NCBI RefSeq assembly: GCF_000315625.1
Contig: NW_005434441.1
Location: forward strand, 1 to 27,088
Origin: Guillardia theta CCMP2712
Lineage: Eukaryota; Cryptophyceae; Pyrenomonadales; Geminigeraceae
DNA: 27,088 nt
Reading direction: 5' to 3'
The notes under the pieces: generated by a model
Seen by the model: the letters and a program-made list of their open reading frames with translations, nothing else
Database searches by the model: none
Told to the model about the DNA's origin: nothing
Shown: positions 8,191-17,734 of the stretch, piece by piece
How the letters are laid out: each line of letters starts with the position of its first letter
Position numbering within the stretch: the first letter of the stretch is position 1
Translations under genes and position numbers: made by a program

Positions 8191-9940
8191 CTTCCCTTCA
8201 AATTTCAAAGTGTTAGCAAATTTTTTGGATGTGTGAAATCAGATTGGTTACATGTTATAATCAGACGCAATGGGTCGGGCACGCATGTCGCGCCAACGAT
8301 GATTGTTTCCTGGGGTTGCAACACGCATAAGCCCACAATCAGCTGCGTTGAGAGGCATCGAGACTAGAAGAAATGGAGATAATATGTCCTCCAATGAAAA
8401 CATTGACTTTCAAGATGTGCCACCTTCCAGTTTACATAAACCCCTGTTCTTGAAGATTCAAAGTTCCTTCCTATCTCAACTTCAGAGTTCGATTGAAGTT
8501 CGATGGACAAATAGCACCCTGTGCTTACGGGTTCTTTTAACTCCTGGTTGTTGAATCCGCTATCATGAAGATCACGATGATCTATGCCAGGTTGTTCACA
8601 GGTGCGTTTCCGCTTGGCAACAAATAGCAACGCTTAGCAGATGTGATTGTTTACACATCCTCATTGTCATCCCTATTGTGATCAGTAGAGTTTCAATTGT
8701 CTTTGGTGAAAATTCAAACCTTGTTGCCAACATGATTCATTTAGGATCCTGACACCTCTGTTTCGATTTGCATGCAACATCATTCTATTTGTTTGCATCT
8801 CCTTCTTTTGAAAAGTGTATCTCAGAGTGTTATACGGTCTACTGTGACATCCTCCCGAAGTTCCTCCTGTCCATTGCGTGCTTTGTGTTCTGTGAGCCGC
8901 TACTACCAGGACAGTGCTGCTTCAGAGCTGTTGTATACAAGGGACCACAGTAATCACCATCATGGTGAAGCATCTTTTATTTGTTGGCAAATAAACAATC
9001 TTCAGAAACTGTTATTACGCAGATTCAAGTTTGCATGACTGATACAGCCTTTGCCTACTCTATATATCGCTTGATCCCTGGTATCACAGCCTAGATGTCA
9101 AACATGCAATACTATCTCGGAGTGTGCAAGACACTTTCCTGAAATTGCATGGTTGGAGCAATTGCGAGAAAGGATTTGCAGAGAGAATAAGCATTTGCAC
9201 GGGTTGTCATGAAAGATGCTTCATCAACATCATCGGCAATGCCGCAGTAACACGATGATACGATTCACTGCCGTGATTATCAGCGTAGAAAGGAATCTCA
9301 TATCGACACGTCTGAAGCAAGCATCTGATACAAACGATTATCTTCTTAAAACTCTGAATATCGCCAACCATATCATGTACCTGCCATTGTCCAATCAGCA
9401 CATCTACAGTGTTCCCGATGCAACTCACTGGCCATGTAGGTTTGTGCCACGAAGGATACCGTAGACCATGAGACAGAGAGAAACACAAGGTAGACACTGT
9501 TTCGTATGATGTTTTTGCTTACCATCACAGTTTCAAAATACATGCTGAGATCGGCTGTTGCTATGCCATCTTCTGTCCATTCTGAAATTACACTTGAACA
9601 TTTTGAATGAATCGTCATTGTGCAAGAATTTGAATTTTTGGCTCAGCTTTGACATCATCTTCGGCCTAAGCTAAGTGATCTAAGTGGTCTTAGTGCAATT
9701 TGAGGCAGCGTGGTAATGATAGAGATGTTGCATTGGCTTTATGTTGAGGAAGAGATGTTGAGTTCAAATCTCTTGCTACTTCTTGAATTTCACAGAAGAG
9801 ACCAAGTCATCACAAATAGACAAGTAACCGTATCTTCGTTTCCTGCATACTAATGCATGGTTAGATTCGAAGTCTCACATTGTTCATTATCGTCCTTACG
9901 CGCGTCAATGGGACAATCTCACCATCTCTTGTTCGTCGAG
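8191..9940. other. Non-coding stretch with unassigned minus-strand frames
   Basis: No gene can be assigned. Minus-strand frames at 9207-9618 are the most protein-like part. One reads EWTEDGIATADLSMYFETV just before a GTAAGC donor-like site near 9522. I recognise no family and cannot build a complete exon chain. The rest is AT-rich with short frames only. Confidence 0.35.
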
Positions 9941-10120
9941 GGAGGGGGGGGCTGGAGTGGAGACAAATGGGGGGACCCCCTACCCATCATTTTCCCATTT
10001 GAAATTCAGAGACTGGGGGGTAGAGGGTGAACCTTGGTCAAATTCGAACCGTAAAACTCGCAACGCTCGAGAGTGTGACCCACCCTACGCGAAAAGGAGG
10101 TTTGGAGTGGAAATAATGGG
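9941..10120. repeat. G-tract cluster
   Basis: Several long G runs (GGGAGGGGGGGG, ATGGGGGGACCCCC, ACTGGGGGGTAGAGGG) and some C runs occur within 180 bp, just ahead of GC-rich island C. Here both strands carry tracts in mixed order, unlike the ordered zones further right. Confidence 0.55.
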
Positions 10121-10171
10121 GTCAAAGGCGTGGCGATTCAAACCCACATCGCGGCCACCCCCTCGAGTATA

Positions 10172-10225
10172 AGACTCTAGCTCAGGTGGGTGCTGTTTGA
10201 CCACGCGTTCGAATCCTAACGGCAA
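10172..10225 (+). other. tRNA-promoter-like remnant (A box plus B box)
   Basis: TAGCTCAGGTGGG matches the A box/D-arm consensus. GTTCGAATCC, starting 29 nt after the A box begins, matches the B box/T-loop consensus. In a real tRNA that distance is about 44 nt, and no matching acceptor, D or T stems can be folded. This is best read as a decayed tRNA or the head of a tRNA-derived SINE. Confidence 0.35.
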
Positions 10226-10519
10226 TCGAAGAGATTGCTTTTCAGCGTCAATTCCACTACCAGAATGCCCAAGACTTTTATGATTCTCGCCCACTCCTGA
10301 ATTCAGACTACCTACCCTGACTTCATCTCTTCTGAAACATACGGGTGGTGTAGAGGTGATAGTCGAGGGAGCTCTGCCGGCCCACGGGAAATGCTGATGA
10401 TTGACAGTACAAACTTAGTACGGAGGGGAAAAGGGGATCCTGATACAAAAATCCTTGAACCCGGTAAAACTCAATTATACCTCGGTACAAACAGGCTAGC
10501 CTGGTACAAACAAATCCAG
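10226..10519. other. Spacer with GGTACAAACA direct repeat
   Basis: No gene seen. GGTACAAACA occurs twice around 10482-10515, separated by the 8-bp palindrome GGCTAGCC. A similar TGATACAAAAATCC stands at 10440. Confidence 0.4.
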
Positions 10520-11245
10520 TCGAGAACCCAATGGAATGCGGCCCGGGGCGCAATCGAGTCGGAGCCGGGACCCGGCCCCGCCGGGACTCTCGACTCCCGA
10601 GCCTCGGAGTCTGCGCCGCTCAGCGGCTTCATACTATGATCATCGGATAGCGCCACCGGGTCCCGGCCAGAGTCCAGTGGGGCGCGGATCGGACACTGCG
10701 GCGGCCGCCGGCGGCCGCCGGCACTCAGTGCGCCCGGGCCGGGCGGCCGCTCTGAGCCCGGCGGGCTCAGCCCGCTCGGAGCTCAGCGGCAGCGGCTCAC
10801 CACGGTGGCACTGCGGGGGCACCGTCCGTCGGAGGCCGGGGCGGCCGCGTGAGCCGTACTCACTGCTAGCCTGTTTTCAACTTACTATCAGTTAACTTTG
10901 AGTAAAGAAGGGCCAGCACTAGGCTACGGCACCGTACGGTGACGCCGGTACAGTCACTCAGTGTCACGGGCCTGGCAGTGTGCCGCCGGGGCCGGCCGTT
11001 GAACTTCGGAAGGTCCGACCGTCGCCGGCCCGGGCGCACCGGGGGCCGCGCCCGGCCCAAGTTGCCGCCGCGGCGGCGGCGCCGGTCCGTGACCGTCCGA
11101 CTCTCACTGCGGCGGCTGACGCCCTGCCGGGGTCACTCGGCCCTCGGCGGTGACCGCCCCGGGTCTGGCCGGCCGGGCTGGGGTACTGACTAGTCCGGGA
11201 GTCCGCCAGGCGGTCGGTCGGGACTGATGACCGTAGTCCGATGAA
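10520..11245. other. GC-rich island C (non-coding, dispersed family)
   Basis: Strongly G/C- and CpG-rich, with GGCCGCCGGCGGCCGCCGG at 10700-10720 and CGCCGCGGCGGCGGCGCCGG near 11070. A short AT-richer insert (10865-10910) contains CAGTTAACTTTGAGTAAAG, whose reverse complement occurs in island A at 731-746. CTAGCC/CTAGGC and CAACTTA neighbours are also shared. Open frames are low-complexity artefacts of composition. Confidence 0.6.
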
Positions 11246-11319
11246 TCTTTGACGGTTACACTTCTTTCACTTCGTTACATAAATACAGTAAAATACGAAA
11301 ACCTCTCTTTTCGAAACCC

Positions 11320-11965
11320 ATTCGGACCCCTACCCCTCTTTTTTCAGGATTGAATTGTATTTTTGAGGTCGGTGGTATTTGTACCCCTCCTTCCTACCAC
11401 TTTCCACCCCTGTTGCTCCTATCGTTGCACGCGTATCATCAGTTTCGATAGTTGGAGTTAGAGTACCCCTGAAAAATACATGAAATTGAATATCACCCGT
11501 CCCAATGAGTCCAATTTCACCCGTACTTGTCGTAATATTTGTACCCCTACCCCTCAATGATCCTGATGGATCTGCTATAGTCCCCGGCTGGGGTAGTTTA
11601 TGAAAGAGGTGGGGTGCATTTAAAGAAGGGGTAGGGGTTTGAAATACACCGGTACCAAAAGGGTGGAGACCAGGACAGCAAATGTGAGGAGAAATCACAG
11701 GCAAAATGAAGGGTACTGACAGTACATAGTAGGGGTTCTGACATAACTCCTTTTCTGAAACAGCTAAAAGGTAGGGGTACTTCTGTTTTTGAGTGGAAGG
11801 GGGTACATCCAATGATCGATTTTCGAGTAGGGTAGGGTAAGTCCTGAAGCTGGAATCAGGGTTGGGGATGGTGTGGGGGTACAGTAGTGGGGTTTGGGGG
11901 GAGGGTACAAATGAGGGTGGGTCGCTATGATTCCCCAGATCCGGGGGGTAGGGTCAGAGGGGTAG
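11320..11965. repeat. Polarised CCCCTAC / GGGGTAC tract zone
   Basis: From about 11325 to 11560 the + strand carries C-type words (ACCCCTACCCC, GTACCCCTCC, GTACCCCTG). From about 11610 to 11965 it carries G-type words (GGGGTAGGGG, AGGGTACTG, GTAGGGGTAC, GGGGGTACA). They recur every 30-80 bp, separated by unique sequence. The polarity flips once, near 11580, so the whole behaves like a very diffuse inverted repeat. A 160-codon minus-strand frame spans it but has no recognisable domain. Confidence 0.55.
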
Positions 11966-12114
11966 TGGGGGTTGGAACTTCATGTGCAGGAAATGCTTTA
12001 CGCAAGCAGGAAACAATGAAAGAGGGACGATGGAGGAGCGCGGGGAGGGAGAGGATGGGAGGAGAAAGGAGGGAAGGACCAAGGCAGGCAAGTCAGAGGA
12101 GTAGCAGAGCAGGG

Positions 12115-12499
12115 ATGAGTACGGAATGGATGAGGGTAAGGTAGAGCAGTGCGCAGCAGGAGCTATCTGTTTTTTTGCAGACCCCTTGTGCCGAGAGGGT
12201 CAGAGCCATTGTGATCACGGAAGGAGATGAAAAATCAGTAGAAGAGCCAGAGATGGGTGAAATCATAAGAAGAATAGTAGCATGGACGAAAGGCAGCGAG
12301 ATAGGAGAAGGATCGGAGAATGCATACCTCAAAAAAGATCGACATTTCTTGCTCGGCATTGGCTCCAAGGTTCAGACTGAGCGAAGAAACCAGAACAATA
12401 ATGACATGGCATGCAATGAATTCAAGTTTCTGTCGAAATCTTGGCCTTGTTGTTGACGTTTCGCCGCAGTTTAAGCCTTTTGAGCTGGAGGACCGTTGA
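12115..12499 (+). CDS. Candidate small spliced gene, unrecognised (79 aa)
   Basis: Proposed exons: 12115-12135, 12181-12369, 12470-12499. The first intron (45 nt) starts GTAAGGTAG and ends TTTTTTTGCAG, a very good acceptor. The second (101 nt) starts GTTCAG and ends CGCCGCAG. All joins are in phase 0. The product would run MSTEWMR, then TPCAERVRAIVITEGDEKS..., through KKDRHFLLGIGSK, to FKPFELEDR and a TGA. Without the second splice the middle exon stays open to 12456. It is charged and soluble with no motif I recognise. The 5' end could lie further upstream. Splice sites support it, but nothing is independently conserved, so it stays a candidate. Confidence 0.33.
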
Positions 12500-12736
12500 T
12501 CTCTGTGAAGCTGGAAGAGCTATACCAAGCAGAGGTACAAGATGTCGATGAAGTTCCAACGATGATCTACGACATGTCGATGTAGATAAGATTCTGTGTT
12601 TGAGTTGTATCGATCCATGTATCACAAGACACTGCAAACTCACTTTTTGGGGTGGAGCAGTTCGGTGACCTTTCGAACTTTCCCAGGACTGGGATTGCGT
12701 GAGAGCCGGTAGAAGGTCCCGTGAAACTTTTGCAAC

Positions 12737-15700
12737 ATGAAAGACGAATCGGCGGGTCCGGAATGGTTCCTCTCCTACTCGGACAAGGTGAGGCCTCTCG
12801 GAGGATAAGAAGAGGAGGATGCTGATGTGACAATGACGCGATCTATCTCAGGTGAACATCGCCGCCTGGAGAGGTAGCTTGCAGCTGCTGTCTTTCTCCC
12901 GTCTTGTTGTTTCTGATTGTAACCAGGGCCTGACTGCAACAAGAGACGAAACAAGACCATCACGACAATGTGATGCTTGGATCCTTTCCCTCCCCCTTGT
13001 TGACAACTATCGCTGACCTCCACTCTTCGTCCTGTCTGACTACTCCTGTTCATGCCCTCCTTCACCTTTCCTCCCCCCCTCCCCCACCCCCAACTCACTC
13101 ACTCACTCACTCACTCACTCTCCTCGTCGCCCTCCGCTCTTGTTCCTCTGCTTCCTTCTTCTCTCCTCCTGTCATTGTATGCACTTGATCTGGCTCACCT
13201 TGTGACACCTTGCTCCAACAGTGTCTTGAGTCCTTTCTGGGACTGGGTTGCTTCCTTGGTTCCAAGAACTGTCGCTCCGAATATTCTCACCCTTGCCGGG
13301 TTTACGTGCACCCTGCAGGTTCAAGTCTCACCCCTGATCTTCTCCTCCCTCCCTCCTCCCTCCCTCCTCCCTCCCTCCATTCTTGTACCTTCCTCCCCTC
13401 CCTCTCCTCCCTCCCTCCATTCCCTCCCTCGCTCCACTCCCTCATTTCTACCTACCTACCTACCTTTTGAATCGCTGATTAACCCACTCTGTCCCCCACA
13501 CCCACTCATTCCCTTCCCGCTCGATACCTTGCTCCCCCCCTACCCCACCTCCTCCTCTCCTCCCCCGCAATACTCACAGATCACTCTCAGGCGTACTACC
13601 TCGTCTACTTCCACATGGACCAGAACCCACAGATCGTGAGCTTCACCGCCATGATGCTGATCTTCGCCTATATGACCCTCAACTCCATCGACGGGATCCA
13701 CGCGCGGAGAGTGAGGAACGTGTCTCCAGTCGGAGACCTCTTCCGAAAGTCCTGCGACAACATCGGCTGTGTCTTCCTCACCCTTACCCTCCTCAGTGTG
13801 CTCGGCATCACTGAGGGAGCGACAGCATGGTACATCGTGCAAACAACACAGATGTTCTTCATGATCGAGCAGATGCGAGCATGGATGCAACCCTCTGGCG
13901 AGCTGATCCATGGCATCTTCTCGGGCCCCGGGGAGGCTCTCGCGCTGCTCATGGCGATCCTGGGGGTACGCGCGACCTTCGGGCTGAGCTGGATCTACAA
14001 GACGTATGTGCACGTGATGAATTCCTATATCATCCCCTATGTTGTCAACTACTTCGTCCACACCCGCGTCTGGGACGAGGGGGACCCCGACGCTATCGGC
14101 CGGGACACAGTCAAGTGGTTCTACTACCTGATAGCTGGGATCGTGGTGATGACGGCTCTTGCGCTGGGGAAGGAGAGATCCCGCTTTTCCTTGCTGATCT
14201 GCATCTGCTACCGGCTCATCCCCGCCGTCTTCATCTGGATCTCAGGCTCCTCCTTCTCCTCCTCCTACACTGACCTCAAGTCCGTGATCTGCGATGGACT
14301 CTTCCTCTCGGTCTTGACTACCGACATTGTTGTTGCCAAGGTGAGCTATCTTGCCTCTGCTCCTCTGCATGTCCTCCCTCCTCCCTCGCTATCCCCTCTC
14401 CCAACTCCTTTCTCTCTCCCCCTCCCTTCCCCTCCTCGCTTCCTCTCTCTTCCTCTCTCGTTCCCTACGTGTCTCACTGTGCTTGTCAGCGAGCGAGACG
14501 AAGGATCCACCCTTGGGTGATACTGATGTGCATGGCATCGATCTTCAACTACTTCATCAGCCTCGGCCTCGTCATGTTCTACTACGTTACCATGTTAGCC
14601 TCACTTCCTGCTCCCTTCTATCCTATCCTTCCTTGCGTTTCCTTCCCTTCAATTGACTTCGATTCACTTCACACACACCCCTCCCCAATCCTCCCCCTCC
14701 TCCTCTCCTCCTCCTCCTCCTCCTCTCCTTCTCCTTCCTGTGCTGACTTGCTACTAGATTGGCAGAGCTTTCTCTCTACATGAATCTTCCTCTCCTCACT
14801 CTGACCACCAACGTCTACTGCGACGGAGTCTACGACCTCTGTCATAAAGGACACAAGAACCTCTTTCAGGTACTAGCTCACCATCCCGTGTCTTGTCCTG
14901 CTACCATCGCACATCGCTCCTTCCTTCTCTCCTATGTACCTCTCGTGCCTTCTGAAGATGTGGAGTACACCATCTCATCGCCGTTCGCTTCCGCTGCGTT
15001 GCTTGCTCTCTGCCCATCTCTCCTCCCCTTCCTCCCCTTCCGCCCCAATCTTGCTTTTCTCCATCTTCACAACTTTTCCTGCCATTCACGTCCCTCCCCC
15101 CCCCTCTTCCTCGCGCTCCTCTCACCTCACATGCCTCAGGCTGCCCTCACCTTCGGCAACCGGCTGCTTGTCGGCGTGATGTCCGACGAAGATTGCGAGC
15201 AGTACAAGAGGAGGCCCATCATGACGACTGATGAGCGTTGCAAGTGAGATGCTTCCTGCCTCCTCGTTTCATCTTCCTTCCTCCCCTCCCCATCCCCCTC
15301 CCCTTCCTGCTTCTCCCTTTCTTTCCATCATTTTCTTCCTCCTTCAACCCCCGCTCTCCTTCTATCTCCTCCATCCATCCCTCGCTGCAGCTTCTATTTA
15401 TTCCTCACGATCGTGTCCTAGGGAGGTCAACTCCTGCAAAGCTGTCCACAAGGCTATCCCCCTCCCCCACGACTACAGGTGGGCTAGCGAGCTCTGCCGG
15501 CTGCGTCAGTTAAGCTGACCGCTGCCAACAGCAAGACAGGGCTGACGCGCGAGTTTATCGAGGAGCACAACATACACATTGTAGCTCATGGGGCAGAATA
15601 CAACCTCGACAACGAGGCCTATGCCAAGAAGATTGCTGAAGGAGCTTGCATCGACTACTACAAGGTCCTCTTCCCTCCCTCCATTCTGTCTCCGCCCTCT

Positions 15701-16029
15701 TTCCGTCCTGCATTTCTCCTGCCTTCTGCCTCCTGCTGTTCTCCTTCTTCCTTCCTCTCTCCTGCCCCCTCCCTACCCGCTTCACTCGGCTCGCCCCTCC
15801 CTCTCCCCTCGTCCCTCAACTCCCTTACCCTCACTCCTATCTTCCCCTTTCTCCTCCCCCCTTCCCTCCTCCTCCCTTTCTCCTCCTCCCTGCTTTGCAT
15901 TGGCTGCTCTTGATTCTCGTCTAGGTTCCGCGAGAGATGGGCATCACGAGGACGTTCCCGAGGACGGAAGGAATATCCACCTCCGACCTGATCAAGAGGA
16001 TCGTGAGCCGTGCGGACGAGTTCACATGA
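12737..16029 (+). CDS. CDP-alcohol phosphotransferase-cytidylyltransferase fusion protein
   Basis: Well-supported exons: 13222-13318, 13591-14340, 14490-14593, 14758-14869, 15140-15243, 15422-15478, 15532-15664, 15925-16029. All joins keep frame, giving about 486 residues. An N-terminal exon probably starts at ATG 12737 (MKDESAGPEW...), ending at 12787, but its link to 13222 is unresolved because the phases do not fit directly. The first half is a multi-helix membrane domain of the choline/ethanolaminephosphotransferase family: SPFWDWV, VAPNILTLAGF, then the CDP-alcohol signature NSIDGIHARR...GDLFRKSCDN. The second half is a cytidylyltransferase: YCDGVYDLCHKGH with the HxGH motif, VAHGAEYN, YKVPREMGI and RTEGISTSDLIKRIV. 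The HxGH and RTEGIST motifs are intact. Together they would make and use CDP-ethanolamine or CDP-choline at the ER. The phosphotransferase motif departs from DxxDG...GxxxDxxxD: the first Asp is Asn and the third is Arg. Confidence 0.85.
13085..13120 (+). repeat. ACTC tetranucleotide repeat
   Basis: About seven tandem ACTC units within the probable 5' intron or leader of the fusion gene, embedded in C/T-rich sequence. Confidence 0.85.
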
Positions 16030-16302
16030 GGAGACACACAACCGACGAGCTCGGACTCAATTACAACCAACACAAGGAAAGGATGCAAAGAGGAGGATGA
16101 AGAAAGGAAGCAGGGAGCAACGATAATGGGGGACGGAGGAAGGGGTGAACGGGCTACTTGACACTCTCAGGGTGTGGAGGCGGCAGAGCTTGTCAGTTTC
16201 TTCGTCCAGCTCGAGTGTTTGTGTGTACCATACGTATGCGAAAGGCAAGCAGCAACGAGGAAAGCAACCAATCTTGTATGTACAAGCAGACTCATAATCT
16301 AA

Positions 16303-16308
16303 AATAAA
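16303..16308 (+). terminator. AATAAA polyadenylation signal of fusion gene
   Basis: A canonical AATAAA lies about 275 nt after the TGA at 16027-16029. It is only about 50 bp from the stop codon of the convergent minus-strand gene (16355), so the two 3' untranslated regions probably meet or overlap. Confidence 0.5.
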
Positions 16309-16354
16309 CTTCTTATTCATTGGTCGTGCTCGTCATCCCTAGCCTCGAGCTCCT

Positions 16355-16778
16355 TCACTTCCCCTCCTTCTTTGCCTCTCCCTCGGAGTCGTAGTTGGGA
16401 TCACGAGGATCGAGAGGGGCGTCCCCTTCATCTTGTCCCTCCACTCCCCAGTTTCCCTTTCCTGCCCATCGCACCCTCCAGTCAGCTCACCTCACATGAG
16501 CATGCACAGCGAGCGGAGGAGGACGCACCTGCTCCGTGCTTCTTCATCTGTTCGTTGTGGGTAGCAGAACCGTATCCTATGGACGCAGTGTGAGAGAGGC
16601 GAGAGGCGAGAAAGGGAGGGAGCGAGAGGCGAAGTGAGGGAAGCGAGAAGAGCAAGAGGAGAGGAGAAGAGCAAGAGGAGAGGAGAAGAGCAAGAGGAGA
16701 GGAGAAGAGCAAGAGGAAGAGAGAGGATCGGATACCTGCATGGCGATCGTGTTTTTCGTCTTGGTTGGGTTTCGTCAT
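16355..16778 (-). CDS. 65-residue SERBP1/HABP4-like protein
   Basis: Three minus-strand exons (16736-16778, 16529-16576, 16355-16461) join in frame. Intron 1 (16577-16735) has GTATCC...CCATAG and intron 2 (16462-16528) GTGCGT...GGGCAG. The product starts MTKPNQDEKHDRHAG, continues YGSATHNEQMKKHGAGKGNWG and ends with an acidic tail containing DPRDPNYDSEGE. The DRH(A/S)G...KK-x-GAGKGNWG pattern is the conserved core of the HABP4/SERBP1/Stm1 family, which binds mRNA and idle ribosomes. GGKG-x-WG...DPNYDS also recalls the N-terminal linker of PDCD4/MA3 proteins. At 65 residues it is far shorter than animal SERBP1. Family assignment rests on motif memory. The exon structure is well supported because both splices restore the motif exactly. 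It is convergent with the phospholipid gene. Confidence 0.7.
16645..16718. repeat. 19-bp minisatellite inside intron 1 of the small gene
   Basis: GAGAAGAGC recurs at 16645, 16664, 16683 and 16702, an exact 19-bp period over nearly four copies. On the transcribed (minus) strand it forms a long pyrimidine tract within the 159-nt intron. Confidence 0.9.
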
Positions 16779-17734
16779 CTGTTCAACGGTTAAGGGGACG
16801 ATGGGGTGCAGGCTTTCAAGACAACATAGGTAACGACAACATGGGTTACTTGAAGACAACACAGGCCACGAAGCAACGAACATCACAGCCCCAACGTGCC
16901 TCACACGTTGCATGCACCCTCAGGTTGTTTCTTGGTGTTCTCTTGCTGCCCGATCTTGCCCACCTCCTTTTCTCTTCTATCACAAGGAGAATCCAACAAA
17001 ATGGTTTCTACTGCCTCAGACGCTCTCTCTCGCTCTTGGCCATCCAAAAAAAATGCTGAGCTACACAATCACAATCCATATCGAATTTTAATCAAGGGGA
17101 TCAGATCATAAGTCTTGCAAAGAGCACCTTTACCGTCTAGCCCTCATTCCCTCTCACGGTACCTAGCAATCTGCCTCCTCGCAATGAAAAAGCTCTCATT
17201 TTACATTTCTGATCTCTTACACTCTTGTACTTCACTGTGGTTGTTACATCCTTCTCTCCCTTATCCTCGTTACACATCTCTATCCTCCTCCTCCTTCGCC
17301 TTCACCATGGTGTTCTCCTTCTTCCGCCCCTTCCTCTCCCTCTTCCTCTGCATGCGACCAATATAAAAACGATTCCCAGTTGTATGTTAAAAAATATTGT
17401 ATAGAGAATATCGAAGGTTCTAACGATTTATATATATTCATTATCCTTTATCAGAAATTTTATAGGTAAATATTGCTTGGAAGCTTATGAATGATCAATA
17501 AATCATAATGATTATATATATTGGAGGCCGGGTCTGCGGAGCTGGGGGTCGCATCATTGTAATATTAAAATCATTTTGTTTTCTCTGCCCCAGAAACTAC
17601 CAGCGTTTCGTGTCAAATAACACTTTTTGGTTTTTATTTTCAGGCTCAGATGTTCGAAACCGACTTATAAGTTCTATAATTAGATACACATTCTATTTTC
17701 AGGCACCTGAGTATTTTAAAACTTTCCACCGGTG
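16779..17734. other. Intergenic sequence, AT-rich to the right
   Basis: No gene assigned. 16779-17370 is mixed with C/T-rich patches. 17370-17720 is markedly AT-rich (ATATATATTGG, ATTTATATATATTC), with TATTTTCAGGC occurring twice at about 17635 and 17694. The part nearest 16778 presumably holds the promoter and 5' leader of the minus-strand small gene. Confidence 0.4.

Noticed and set aside
10172-10225. Functional tRNA gene
   Set aside because: Spacing between A and B boxes is about 15 nt too short and no acceptor, D or T stems pair.
11330-11812. 160-codon minus-strand frame across the polarised tract zone
   Set aside because: Its residues follow the GTACCCC/GGGGTAC words, no domain is recognised and no splice or start context supports it.
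13052-13639. 195-codon plus-strand frame read as one exon
   Set aside because: It runs through pyrimidine-rich intron sequence; only 13222-13318 is coding, with good splice sites on both sides.
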